A stretch of DNA of 64,000 bases from Ptychodera flava (lineage: Eukaryota; Hemichordata; Enteropneusta; Ptychoderidae), in NCBI RefSeq assembly GCF_041260155.1, contig NC_091929.1, positions 30,666,462 to 30,730,461 on the forward strand. Reading direction: 5' to 3'. Of this stretch, positions 47,675 to 60,188 are shown one piece after another. How positions within the stretch are numbered: position 1 is the first letter of the stretch; the number at the start of each line of letters is the position of its first letter. Both the position numbers and the translations under genes were made by a program. Under the pieces are notes generated by a model. The model saw only the letters and a program-made list of their open reading frames with translations. It ran no database searches and had not been told where the DNA came from.

Positions 47675-50041
47675 TCAAACCTGGGTGATAGAGTATCCCC
47701 TGCTTTGCCTGTCAAAAGAGAAGAGGCTTCTGCCCCTTATTTGCATCTGCAGAAACCCGTAGCCGACCAGCGAGGCAATCAGAACGCAGCCGAGGATTGT
47801 GATCTTGGCGAAGACCGGTATGGCGCCGCTGTAAGCGAAGGTGATGGCGAATCCTGAAGACTGCAGCATCTTTGACAGTGAAAATATGGCTTGCGTTGCG
47901 TCGGAAAATACATCACCAAGAACAGCTGAAAAAGAAGATGACAAAAATTAGCGGACTGCATAAAAAGAACCTGCGTAGCCCGCTCATCCGTATCTGTGCA
48001 TTCTCATTTTCCGCTTTCTCGTAAAAACTGCTTTTATCTTTCAGAGAAAGTTAACTGAGAGCCGTAGCTAAGGCACTGTCCTTCTTTCCAAAGTTTACTT
48101 TGAAATTATTATATTTCAAACGGATGCAAGGCATCATTTTCAGGCAAACAAACCTACACATTATCAACCGGGTAAATTATGACATACCGCTTTCAATAGC
48201 AACCAAAGTGTATGTAAAAAGATCATGTTAGCTCAGGGCTCAAGGGAGGTATTTCAATCAGTACTGTTCACGATTTTTTCATTGTCTTTTCCCTTGTCCG
48301 AATCACTAGGACAGGCAACAAAGCTATTAGTAATTTCTCGTCGAGCGGGCTGGGAGAAGTATGATAGGCGAGCGTGAAAATTTTCACTCATTCTCTAGAT
48401 AGCTCATCAGGCATCTTGAAAGGGACCAAATGGACGGGAATGGAGTATGATTTGGTGTTTCTGGGCTTTGCATATTTGGGGATATTATGTTAAAGAGATG
48501 GCGGCTTGGGGTGTTTTTTGGCGGCACGGAGATTTGCTGAGGGTGTTGGGAGACTATTCAGCGAGAGAAGAAATTTTCAAGTCACAGCAGGAGGACAGTC
48601 ACCAGCGGCCATTATGTGTCCCTTAAATATAATTATGTTCAAAATAAACTGCGTATATTTCTCTCAGTAGGCTAGTTGCTACCCTTAGTGAAGTACTACG
48701 AATTACGTCAAAATTAAGTTGTGGTGTCATTTTCTTGAAACTTTGCACAAATATCCTTGGAAGTTGTGCAAGTGCAAAAATGAAATAAAAAATGGGGGTC
48801 ACCACGCTCGTTTCCATGGAAACGGACGTTAAAATGGCGTCGTTAGAAATAAATAAAAATGATATAATTCACTTAAACTAAAGAAAGCAATTATAAAACG
48901 CTTAGCAAATGAGTTAATTTTAATAAATACCAAGACTTAAGATCCATATCTATCGAATGTACAGTTTTCATGATGTTTGTGAAGAAATTTTAACATAAGT
49001 ATCGATTACAAAATGACGATATCTAAATTATATCACAACATAATTTTCGAACTCTCTTCCTGTCGCTTTGAATGGTGTCATTTTGACCAAACTTGGCGAA
49101 TAAAACTCCTGACATAATACCATTTAGTTTACACTTTTAATAAAAGGGTGTCACCACGCTACTTTTTACAATATCTCCAGGTGAATGGGTAATTTGCGCC
49201 ATATAAATGGGAGAGAAATGTTAATTTTTCGCTCATATTGAATAAAAACCAGCTTCCTAGGGGGTCAAAATATGACAAGTTATAGGTCACATGTATGTCT
49301 AAGACACTGGGTCAAAAAAATTAGGTAAAGCGCAATTTCAACAATGACAGGTGATGTTAAATACATGCGCTACAAATAACCCATTTGCGGCAGGCTGGAG
49401 TTAAACCTGCGCAGAAACGTTCTAAGCGTGTGCGCGTCCGAATTCGTCGCCCTTTACCTTAATCACTAACAAGAATCTCGAAAATGTGATCTTTAGGCTG
49501 TTTTCACGAGGTTAGTGTGAAAAACTAAACCGCTTACTTGATAACTGTGTCTGCCATATTCCGTCGGCCAAACCCCAGCCACCCGTGATGAGGAAGAATA
49601 GAGCGTAGTCTCTGGGCGATGGTTGCCATACCAACATCAATATCATCAATATGGCCGTAACAACCCCTGCGGCAACTATCAGGGGATTTTGTCCTGTGTA
49701 CTTTGAGATGCGGCCGGCCGCGAAGGCGAAAATGGCGTCACAGGCACCATAGCAGATCATGACAATACCAACAGATTCCACACCTATGGCACAGCTTACA
49801 TAGGACTGAAAGATAGAAACAACACTCGTAAACATGCCAAAAGTATTAGGTCGTGCAAATGCGGAAACACCGACAGCCCCATTCGTCCATTGGTCTGTCT
49901 CTATATACAGGTATACCTCCAAATCCACGACACATCTAAGTCTCACTGTTTTTACGTTCCACCGTCCGTGCTATTATCGAACCCCTCCAGCTGTCTGATG
50001 GTTTTGTCTTACTATTTGTCTGTCTGTCATTCGATTAACTA

Positions 50042-50081
<40 letters not shown>

Positions 50082-51289
50082 GACTGTCTGCGTCTGTTTG
50101 TCAGTACTTTACCAACTCACTCACGCATTCACCTATTTATCTCTGTACTTTTTATGCAGTCAGTCGCTGCATGCAAATAGAAGACGAAACTATCGAATTT
50201 CGACACCGTTGTGTTTCTACCTTAACAATTTAAAAGAAATTACGGACATCGTATATAGGATTTTTACAAATACAGAGGTGAAGAGATTATTGAACAAACC
50301 TTTGTAAAGTCTCCGTAGAGGAACGCTTGCTCCATACCGCAGAAGATTAAGAACGGAGCAAGCATCAATACTTTGGGGTTCTTCAACATCTGAAGTGTGG
50401 TGGCGCACAGACACGCAATGGAATCTTTGGTGTTGGTCGGAGCGTTTTCGTCTGTATTCTTAACTCGGCCGAGTGAGTCCATGGGGATGGCGGCTAAAAT
50501 AGCCATGAAGCTGATGGCCAGATAGAGACTGAACAGTGTCGTTTGAGATTTCTTCGTCGGCAGGTTGCCGGCATCGATCTCGCCGCTGCCGCCAGCCAGC
50601 GGCCCACAGGTGCGCTCCAGGGCTTCGGTCTCATTTTCCGAAGATGATGACCCGCCGGCGTCGTCCAACACCGAAGCTGAGATGAGGTTGCCGAAGATTT
50701 GCGTCATGCCGAAGAACATATAGAAAATTCCCATGAACTGTGAGATTATGACATTATGGTGTTGGTTGGTCAGCTCCGCATAACGTACGGCGCACGTGAC
50801 GATATGGGTGCTCTGAGACGCCCACATTGGTCCCATGACAACACCCAGTAAAATAGACGCCGGTATCAAGGTGTAGTGATGCGGATGGAAATGCACGGCG
50901 GCGTAGACGGAGTTGCCGAGGAGACCAAATATGACGCTCCATTTTGTGCCAATGTGATGTAAAATCAAAGGCGCCATATTGCAAGAAAGAATGAAAATGC
51001 TGTAGATGCAACTGAGCGAAGCTGTTCCGACGTGTGCCTCCTCGTTCAAACTGCTCTCAAGATTTTGAATAGATTGGAAAGCTGTGTAGGAGAGTGTGAA
51101 TGCAAGACACAGGGACGCGATGTTCACCCAGATATCACGGATGGTTAAATCGCTTTGGCTGTTCTCGGATGGTAGTTGCGGCCCCGGCGTCTGCTTCTCC
51201 GCAGTCTGTTTGGGTTCCTCCGGAACGCCGCTGCCTAGGCTGACCATTGACCATAGTTCTGAGTCGGTCAGTTCCCTTTCCGGCGGCAT
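47675..51289 (-). CDS. UNC93A-like: UNC93A-like membrane protein (MFS-related)
   Basis: Three coding exons on the minus strand, 51289-50300, 49805-49538 and 47925-47675, give 502 aa (human UNC93A is about 457). Junctions are phase 0 and phase 1 with GT-AG sites. UNC93 proteins are twelve-helix, major-facilitator-like membrane proteins; UNC93B1 moves Toll-like receptors and worm unc-93 tunes a potassium channel, while UNC93A's job is unclear. Visible here: a hydrophilic N-terminus of about 50 aa, NIASLCLAFTLSYTAFQSIQ, VVMGPMWASQSTHIV, a Ser/Glu-rich loop (SSSSENETEALE), FLIFCGMEQAFLYGDFTK, then SYVSCAIG...ICYGACDAIFAFAAG and GGWGLADGIWQTQ. These match UNC93A in order across both splice joins. 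The start is a good Kozak ATG (GGCCATGC). The last exon ends soon after the final helix, with QMQIRGRSLF. The gene converges on the CNT gene with about 1.1 kb between stops. Confidence 0.9.
50048..50094. repeat. (TCTG)n microsatellite in UNC93-like intron 1
   Basis: About ten TCTG units. No terminal hairpin of the element A type is seen nearby. Confidence 0.9.
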
Positions 51290-52204
51290 GGCCAGGGTTT
51301 GGCCGAGCAGCGGCCGATCGGTTGGCGGCTCGGCACTTGTTGGGTTGATATCGGCGGGTAAACTCGCGTCACCTTCTCCTAAAATACTTCGACCATCTTT
51401 CGTACGTCGTGTGCGACAACACTTGGGTCGCTACTCCTCAACGGGGCGCCCTCATCTCACATCGCACGTTACACGATAAACGTTCCATTGTAGATTCTCT
51501 ATGACGCGTCACCTACTGTGACGAAAGGAATCAAACGTTTTCCTTTGCTCCTATTGGCCAAAAGTAAGCGCGTTCGACAAACGCGCTTCTCCCGTCATGG
51601 AATTACGTAAGGCGGTCTCTCTGAAAACTAGTTTGAGCTGGTTCACAGAGAACAAACGCAGTCACTCAGGCCGTGATCAATGTGAAAGCGACATTAATAA
51701 AATATTTAGATAAGAAGGACGTGGATGATTAATAAAGTATGCAACAATTCCAAACTTGTATTTCTGTGATTACCAATCAGAAAACATGCAGGCAAACAGA
51801 GAAATAGTTTAAAAAAGGGTAATCAAAACATTGTTTTGAGCCTAACACCGCCAAACGTTAAGTTTATTTGCAACAAATGAAAATATACATAATCCGAAAA
51901 TGCGCGATGCAAGTATCACAAGCGGCCATCGAAAAATGCATTTGCTAAATTCAAAACTAACGCCCTTGTGACCTGTACCAGAGAACTAGCAAAAGTTACA
52001 TTAGCTAGTTATTTTATACAAATTTCACCAAGGGTGATAACTCTTTAACTCACCGTCATTGATTTTAGCCTCCCCGCGGTTGGAGACTGTACACAATTTC
52101 AAGATGGACGAAGTGAGTCGTGCAATATAGCGTACATTTCAAAGACTGCAGTCACCCACTATGACCAATTGCTAAGAAATCGTCTTCATTTCATGTTTTT
52201 ATAG
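51290..52204. other. 5' flank of the UNC93-like gene
   Basis: It contains the leader and presumably the promoter of the minus-strand gene. The first 200 bp upstream of the ATG are less AT-rich than the surroundings. No defined promoter element could be named. Confidence 0.4.
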
Positions 52205-52530
52205 TGTCTTGTCTGAAGTGTCTTGCTAATTTTCCTGAGTGAAACTTTTAACCATTCTCTTACCACATCAACAATAAAAATCGGGGGCCACCGTGCAAAG
52301 TTTGGAACTAGCGAAACTAATTATAGTACCCAACATTTTACAATATTTGAAATTAAAAGTGGCCTCCATTCCTGTGTTAACTCTATGAGGGAAATTAAAA
52401 TTTTAGATTTTCGAAAAAAACTAAGCCGGTGAACGTTTTTCTTACTCCAAGAGCTTGAAAAATGAACGTCCACAAGTGGTAAATCAGAAAAGAATTGAGG
52501 AAATTTGAGACTGTCCGACTAATTTCCGAG
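52205..52530 (+). mobile_element. MITE-like repeat M1, copy outside genes
   Basis: Shares ATAAAAATCGGGGGCCACCG, GCAAAGTTTGGAACTAG, a CCATTCCTGTGTTAACTCTATG block and AGCCGGTGAACG with the CNT intron copies. The terminal inverted parts are not clear. Confidence 0.6.
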
Positions 52531-52772
52531 ACAGAACAGACGGAAAAAGAATGTATATACCGGAGATCGACACTCTGAGGCAGCGTGTCGTTTGGTACAT
52601 TCGGATAGGTAGGACACGTTACCTCCACCGCTAAACACAAAAAAGTAGACCGAGGAGAATCTTTGACTATATAAGAGCAGCAACATTATCATTGCATTGA
52701 AGTTGGTTAGCTCTCTGTGACTTTATCTCAAGTTTTGTTTTGGAGTTCCAGCTGCAGTGTTTGTGACACATG

Positions 52773-52774
<2 letters not shown>

Positions 52775-52855
<81 letters not shown>
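52775..52855. repeat. (AG)n microsatellite
   Basis: About forty uninterrupted AG units. Confidence 0.95.
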
Positions 52856-52856
<1 letters not shown>

Positions 52857-52858
<2 letters not shown>

Positions 52859-54771
52859 TTGATAATTTGCTGGTTCCTTGATTTTCCTGTAATGCCTTTA
52901 GGCTACAACTTTCTGATTTTTTTTAACCCGAATTCTTTTTAGTAATTGCAAAATGGTCTTTTTAATGATTTCAATTGAATGATTATTGCCTTTAACTAAG
53001 CCAAGATACCAATTCGCAACACAGTAGACAAGAAATATATTATATTCAGTTCACTTTAAATTTACAATCATTTTCAAAACTGAGTTTATTGCGAAGAAAA
53101 CATAGAATTCAATACCACTCAAACGATCATCAGTTCCACGTCTTCGAATTGCTGGCTCTTACTTGATTCAGTAAAGTGTATCACAGGCATAAGCACCAGT
53201 TTACCTAAGCCAAGAGTGACCGGTATGTTCTGACCGACCCGACACATAATTTTTTTATAGTGAAGCTTTTTATAGTGAAGCTTTATTAGCCAGCAGACCT
53301 ATCATACCTTAATCGGGGTCCTTTCCGGCTTTCTTGCCTTCCGAGGTAATCTTTTACACATAACTACCAGAGTGACTTCCTTGATGCTTGTTCCTTCCTG
53401 TGTGGGATATACTAAATCCGTAATTAAAGCCAGCCCTAAAACAAAACCTAAATACTAAACTGCTTCAAGTTACGTTGCATGAACTTTCCCAATGAGAGTC
53501 TTAAGATTACAGTGATTTCAAGTATGAGAGGCCCTAAAAGAAGTTTTGTTCACATACCTGTCATTTTTATGCTGTATGTTATGTATGTTTTTTACCTTCA
53601 GCGAAGATCAGCGAGAATGTACCTTATAATGTACCGGCAGTGTTTATTGTTTTTCATATTAATCGCATGGGGGCGCCTTTATATGAGCGCAGCATCCGTT
53701 CAGTGCAGTGTTACATACTCCCCTCAGTAAGTAAATCTACATAGTTTAATTTAAATTTTAACGTGAAGTCATCAAAATAACACTAAACGTTACAATTCAT
53801 GGGTCTTTAACCACTTAAATTATATAATTCAAGACATCAATACACTTCTTCCATGGCAGTGTACGATGTTATCTCTTTCTCAGAAAAGAAGTAGACTGAA
53901 TATAGTCGTTTTCTCTGATTACAATGTAAGGGTAACATTTAAATCAAAGAGATCGTATATACATAAAATTACGCTCGTATCTAAGTAAATACCAACGTGC
54001 ATGCAAAAATTCTGTACATGTTGAGTTTAACAGCTCCCCTAAATTAAATCTATGCTCCTGAATATATAACATACAATGCTAATAGCAGATACCTAGGCGT
54101 GGGGTAATCTAAACGGAAGATGACGACGCTGCCATGATCTTGAAGAATGCGCCAATCGCTTTTCAAACAGTCAAATTTTAATTTCTCCGAAAAAATGATA
54201 TCAAACCTGTAAACAACCTATAGCTAGAGTAAACTAGGTCCCTGCATGTTAATAACATATCTCCCTTTCATATCCTCCTCTCCAGATTTACAGCAGACTT
54301 TTGCCGTCGTAGTGAACAGTGAGAATGACAATATAATATATTAAGTATTTAATTTAGATTTGATTTAGGGGAGCTGTTAAACTCGACATTTTTATCTTGT
54401 CAATGTTTTCAAACGTTGTTACAAAACCGTTGATAAGTATACTGGAACGTCTATGCGGGACATCCATGTTGTTCACCGTAACTGCGATATGACAGCCCAC
54501 GGGGACAATTTATAAGGACGAGAAGAGCTTTATTCCAAACCACGACTGAAAATGACTGAAATTACACGCCATCTTCAAATACAAGGTTGAATCGACAACT
54601 GTACAAATTCCGTTACGTCACACCTTCAGGAACAGCGAATAACTATATCATGTGCAACCTACAGCTATTGCCATGGTTCATGTGAAATCATAAATATCTA
54701 TGATTAGTTACAGTATAGAATTACAAAAATGATTCGACTAGAAGGGTGAAAAGTCAATTACAGTGTTACAC
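52857..54771. other. No gene seen; intergenic
   Basis: AT-rich, with a small tandem repeat TTTTTATAGTGAAGC near 53250-53283. The open frame at 53479-53730 has no recognisable features. No supported gene. Confidence 0.45.
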
Positions 54772-54933
54772 TCTCTAATTTCACAATACTTAACTTCCAA
54801 GCTGCTCTTCAGGAATAATTTTGTGGCATAAAAGAAGTATTTAACGTCCTTTATGGAAATCACACATTCATTTTTCCACACGAGTTAAGGATGATGGCCG
54901 TTAAGGATGTCAAATGTCGGTAAATTTGGTATA
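54772..54933 (+). repeat. Dispersed repeat R2, copy 1
   Basis: Aligns with 58665-58820: CAAGCTGCT...AGGAAT, CGTCCTTTA.GGAAATC, CACACGAGT.AAGGATG and ATGTCG.TAAATTT in the same order. Confidence 0.65.
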
Positions 54934-55440
54934 TTTTTGGACGTGTATGCCACATGAGGGAAAATGCCGAGAGAGTTTGACGGTTTAAGAAGGGCTTGAC
55001 TACGCAGTTTCTGCGTAGTGAAGCGTCATTACGTATTCATGGTGACCTCTGGCCAGCTGTCAATAACTTTGGGGGCTTTTGTCTTTTGGCCTGCTTTGCA
55101 TATGCGTCGTTGGACACGACCTGCCAATCACCCAGGTAGTCAATTAAACTATTAATTGACTGTTTACCGACCCAATTAACACTATCCAGCATTATCAGTC
55201 ATATTTTAATCGCGTGGCCCGGATGGGCACAACGTAGGAACGCGTGTATTTCTATGTGTACGTTTCACTTGTGGTGTTGTTTGTACCATGGAGGTAGGAA
55301 TGTTTGTAAATTGTACCATCGTGCGTTTGAAGTAAGCTTACTTGTTTCACCTACAGCATTACCTTCAAGGTGACAGGCTTACTATTAATGTTCAGTATCA
55401 TTGCACCGAGTTCTGCCCACGGTGAAAACCACCTGTTTTG

Positions 55441-55597
55441 CCACGGTCCCTCTGTGGAGGGACCGTGGTTTTGCCTACTAATTACTGCCCGTCCTGAATG
55501 TAGCCTATCTATAGCTACAGTAATCAGTCAATATATAATACCCCGCGCCTTATAATTTTTATATAAACCACAGTCTCTCTATCCACGAGGGACTGTG
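55441..55597. repeat. Pair of related hairpins
   Basis: 55441-55468 is a perfect 12-bp stem (CCACGGTCCCTC, loop TGTG, then its complement). 55569-55597 is a weaker stem of the same type (CACAGTC... / AGGGACTGTG). They bracket a 100-bp AT-rich stretch, as if marking the ends of a small hairpin-ended element. Confidence 0.55.
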
Positions 55598-56601
55598 TAT
55601 AAACTTATAAAATCATAGTCCGTGCCGTAAAATTGTTGACTTTCGATGCGATATACAGGTTGATCGTTGAATCGCACCGGCGCATCCATATTTACTTGCC
55701 CCATAAGCTTACTACTCTGTAAAGGGTGGGTAGATGGAATTCCTGGGCCAAAAATGAACACCGGGGCGAAACTTTTTGTGAATCCATGTGAAAACATAAA
55801 TCATTTATCAGTTTTGATATATACTCCTAAATTGTAAGTTTGATCAAAATCGAGACCACATTCAAGGGCTATGCAGACTGTCCATGTACGCACACACAGT
55901 GACAAGAAGGCGGCAAACACCTACTTACCAAGCACATCGAATCGGCGAAAAGAAGCATAAAAAAGCTATAGGCTCATCGCCAAAACAAACGCGCCAAGCG
56001 CTAACAAAAACCCATACCAAGCGGCCCTTTTCAGGGCCACCAAACACTCCAAAAAGAGAACTACCAAAAAAAAACACATAAATGACATAGAACACACAAA
56101 CACTTAAAAGAAATAACAAAAATCGTACACATAAAAATAACGTGACAGAAAAAATGGCCGTGGAAATAAATCAGCTATTTCCAAAGAAAAGCCGACAACA
56201 ACATGAAATTCAACAACAACCTATCATCGCTCAAACTATGAAACTCCGAAAAATAGTACTAGGCAAAAATTCGGACGCCAACAAAACCAAACAGAATAAA
56301 ACCACCTCAGGATTTCAACAAATAAAGTCGTAAAATGTGACTACGCTACATCGTGAGACACAAACAATCGCAACAACACAAATTCAAAGAAAAGTCAAAT
56401 TGGCTCCACAAACAACAAACACCAAAAACTTGAAAGCTATCTGAAGCTGCTAAACTCGCACTTCTAGAGATACCCTTTCAAACAAGGAAACAAACATGTC
56501 GCGTGCTAAAAGAATCGCGATAAACCAGCTTGCAAACAATAGACAAATTTCGGGAAAATAAACCCTGGACAAGGGTCGGTTTTCGTCATTGTCAACACAA
56601 A
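55598..56601. other. No gene seen; A-rich intergenic
   Basis: A- and CAA-rich sequence with short open frames (for example 55884-56081) of low complexity. No gene supported. Confidence 0.45.
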
Positions 56602-57298
56602 CACAGAGTAACATAAACAGAGTGGCAACACTTGCATGCCTTTTGTTCCATGATCGTCTCGGTAGACTATTGGCTTTTCATATTAAAATGAGCTTCAAAG
56701 GTGTTAAACTTTTTGGAGGCTTTGTTTGTGGTTGATAATTACACGGGATTATGCGAAACATACGACGAGATGGCATCGTACTGCCAGTCGCGTAGCAACC
56801 ATAGTTACTTTGTGAGCTCTCAGGCCAGAAACACTGCTTCACGCCAATCAAAACATAACACGCCAGCAGTTTCATAAACATGTCCTTTCTTGACGCACGT
56901 GTAAAAGACGGTATGACTGACCGTAAACCATTGAGTAAAACCAGACAGTATCGATAAAGACTTTCAATTTGGTTCAAACACACTCATTATATATTCATAA
57001 AAATATGAGAGGAATTTTTAAAACGGTAAAACCCACTTTCCTAAAGCTCAAAACACTCCCGTTTTTGCCAGCGCATCAATTCCGATCAGCACCACACGAC
57101 AACAACAACACAAACTTTGTCGAACATACTTTCGCTTAACAATTGGTGAAAATCCGAAAATTACCGAAGGGTGCATGGTCGGCACTCTTCGGAAAAGAGA
57201 GCCAAGAGCTTCGTGAGGCGAGGCAAACATGGATTGCTTACGTAACCGCTTCACGCCTTAAACAATAGGTGTTGCCACTCTGTGTATGTTTCTCTGTG
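56602..57298 (-). mobile_element. 0.7-kb non-autonomous TIR element, copy 2 (inverted)
   Basis: 697 bp, closely matching the reverse complement of 34283-34985, with ends CACAGAGTAACATA..CAGAGTGGCAACAC and its counterpart. Flanks are ACACAAA on the left and ACACAAC on the right, again a 7-bp target duplication with one change. The high similarity between copies suggests fairly recent mobility, driven by an absent autonomous partner. Confidence 0.85.
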
Positions 57299-58664
57299 AC
57301 ACAACGATTACGTACTCGAATGCGAAAGGCAATTACGCAACACTCAGTATTATACACAACAAGCCAGAACAAACAGTAAACAAAGTAAACGAACTATGAA
57401 TCAAAATGTACGAGAACAAGCACATCACCAGGATACTTGTGAGTATCTTGATCCAATAAACATAAAATCCGTACCCCCAGTGGTACTTATTGCCTAAAAA
57501 TTCACAAACCTCCGCAAAAATCTAAAAGACACACACCAGTCAAAACAAAATTTACCGAAGTAAAGAAACATAGAACAAACAAACCGAACCACCAACGGAC
57601 TCACAACGTGACCAAAAATTAATATACTTGCCTCGCTAATCGAAAAGCAAGACCACTAAAATGCATTAAAATAAATTTTCACAAACACAAACTAAGGAAA
57701 GAATCTACACCGCGACTGATGAGAAACCACACCCGGGTTTCGAAACGCAAGCGTCAAAGGGCGACTCTATCAACTTTTGTAACAACATAGGTCCGGCTGC
57801 GTCTCGCCATAAGCTTTCCCCCACACAAACAAAACATTACCGTACACACTAATCCAAACTTCTCTACAAATATCCAAAGCGAAACAAACATTTTTATTAA
57901 CACACACAATCGGATAAGAATGTAGGAACACATTTTCGAAACGAATCAAACACAAACTCGACACAAAAACATTTAGGATAGTTAGATGGGGAGCCTCTTT
58001 CACATTTTTTACATCTCGCTATACTGTCTATGATTCTAAAAATAAAGTCATCTGCCACTTTTTCTGTATACGCGGTTTGGCAAAACTCATCTTTTCAATC
58101 GAAAGTCGGGTGATTTCATGGTTCTTTGGGGTACGTCGAGCTTAAGGAATGTGGTTATATTCGCGATGTTTTATTCGAAATTATTTATTTCTTCTAGGGC
58201 AAATGCACGTAATTCATGCTGTTGGAAATACTGGCCGCTCATAAACAAGACAATAAACTCGATATCTGTGCATCTTTACTTGTATTGTCAAAGTACTAGT
58301 ACCATCGACACCCAAAAAAACCAAATGGTTCAGTCCACGCGTGGGTTCAGTCCAGGTATTTGCAACGCCAGTCACCTAGGCGACGGTAATCCGCACCACT
58401 TATCACCATCGGGAAGGTACTCCTCCCCCTATACCACTGGCGATCCCACCCTCAAGGCACTGCGTCATTCGACCAAGCATTGTTATTGTAATTTCCTGCA
58501 TAAAATTAACAGCGAGGTCAACCGGTCAAACTCTCTCGGATTTATGGCATGCCATGCTAAAAACTTGCTGGATTAAAATTTCCAACCATTGACATGACAA
58601 GATCAACTAAGCATGTATCGGACTCGCTGGGGATTCAAATGTGTTTCAGGAACAAACATTCAGA
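57299..58664. other. No gene recognised
   Basis: A- and C-rich on the plus strand. It includes an open frame of 152 codons at 58118-58576 without recognisable domain, signal or splice context; chance is the simplest explanation. Confidence 0.4.
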
Positions 58665-58820
58665 TTCTCTAGATTTTACAATACTTTGCTTGCAAGCTGC
58701 TGTCGAGGAATCATTTTGTGGTGAAGTTTTAACCGTCCTTTAAGGAAATCGCAAATTCAATTTTTGCACACGAGTCAAGGATGGCGGCCGTTTAGAATTT
58801 AAAATGTCGCTAAATTTAGG
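58665..58820 (+). repeat. Dispersed repeat R2, copy 2
   Basis: Same-orientation partner of 54772-54933. Confidence 0.65.
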
Positions 58821-60080
58821 CAATTTGTTTCTCGGATACCAAAAATGCACGTCGGTCACCCCTGAGTGAACACTTCTGTTTCGATGCGCATATACCACTT
58901 AAAACCATTAAGATATAGGAGTTTAAATGTGGTTGCTTTCATTTCTTTACTCCACTAGGTGTGGACCCTGGCGCTGAACCACTCTGACCATATGTCCTCG
59001 TTGAACACAATGATCGATAAATATGTCCGATCAACACACCTATCCCAGTGCACATAGAGTTCACCACCCACGCATTATTTTACAGATAACCTGAAAGGCG
59101 AGGAATGTGACCAACCTGTTTTTAAAATTTGTGATGGGCTTACGTCCGGGTCAAGTCGGAGTGAAAGATAAGGCCAGATTAAAAATTATCTGTTCTGCGT
59201 CCACTGAAACTTTGAAAGGTAAGCGGGAAAGTGGTCCAAAAACAAACAGAGAAATTTTACACTTGATTTTGTTCCATAATATGAGTGCCCGTTCAAGAAT
59301 CAAAACTGAAACTTGTTTTTCGCCTCCATAATTTAGACTTCAATGTGACGTTCTGCAGCAATCAGGCGTTTTAATAACATACAACGTTAAAAATACCAAA
59401 CAAAATAAAAACGCGAGCGTGGACGCAAAACAAAGAATTTGATATCTTCGGCCTTCTTGTTATTTGTACGTTTCTAACAGACATACAGACAGATGTTCAA
59501 TATATTAAATATTGAAAGAAATGCCACAGTAACATTTCCTGCCGTTTATCGTTTAAAGATTTCGCTAAAATAGACGTTTATTAAAAGAGGTGAAAACACA
59601 ACTACAGCCTCGAACAGGGCTTTCTATCATCGATTAAAAGAGATATGCACAGCACGACAGGTACATTTATTGGAGCGGATGTAAATTCCATACGATGCAA
59701 ATTCGAATTTTATTACATTACATGCCTCGTATATCGAACCTCGCGCGCTCCATAGGATTCAATGGGATAACTCGTTGATGACGTCGCGTCCCGCAAAGTC
59801 ATCATTGGACTGAAATAGAGCCGGAACTCTATTCAACATGACAACTTCAGGATTAAAAAATGATCAAACAGCATCTTTTACTTAGTAAATAAGTACTTGT
59901 ACTTACCTAACCGAATAACAGTGATTTAAATATATCAATGCGCCGTTTGATGATGAAAATCGTTCTATTTTTCCAACAGATTTTCGTCTAAAATACAATT
60001 GAAGCATATAATTGTTATTTGTGCGTAAACCAAACGATTTGAAGAGAAAATTATGTCAGAGAGGCACATAATAAAACGTT
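58821..60080. other. No gene seen; intergenic
   Basis: No supported coding exon, RNA gene or repeat noticed apart from short simple tracts. Confidence 0.4.
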
Positions 60081-60188
60081 ATGGCCCAATCATGGGACTA
60101 TGTACCCTTGGGGCAGGAGACCATTTGCGCTCTTACGTTGGGCAAATGGTCACCTACCGTCGGTCACATAGTGTCATGTTTGGGCTAT
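60081..60188. repeat. Imperfect inverted repeat, about 50-bp arms
   Basis: ATGGCCCAATCATGGGACTA on the left pairs with the complement of TAGTGTCATGTTTGGGCTAT on the right. The inner part GACCATTTGC pairs with GCAAATGGTC. It gives a cruciform-capable hairpin and a spurious open frame. Confidence 0.65.

Noticed and set aside
52104-52113. Tiny first exon ATG-GAC-GAA followed by GTGAGT
   Set aside because: Three codons plus a donor occur easily by chance and no downstream exon was found.
58118-58576. 152-codon open frame
   Set aside because: No domain, membrane pattern, splice context or repeat in the window; chance frame is the simplest view.
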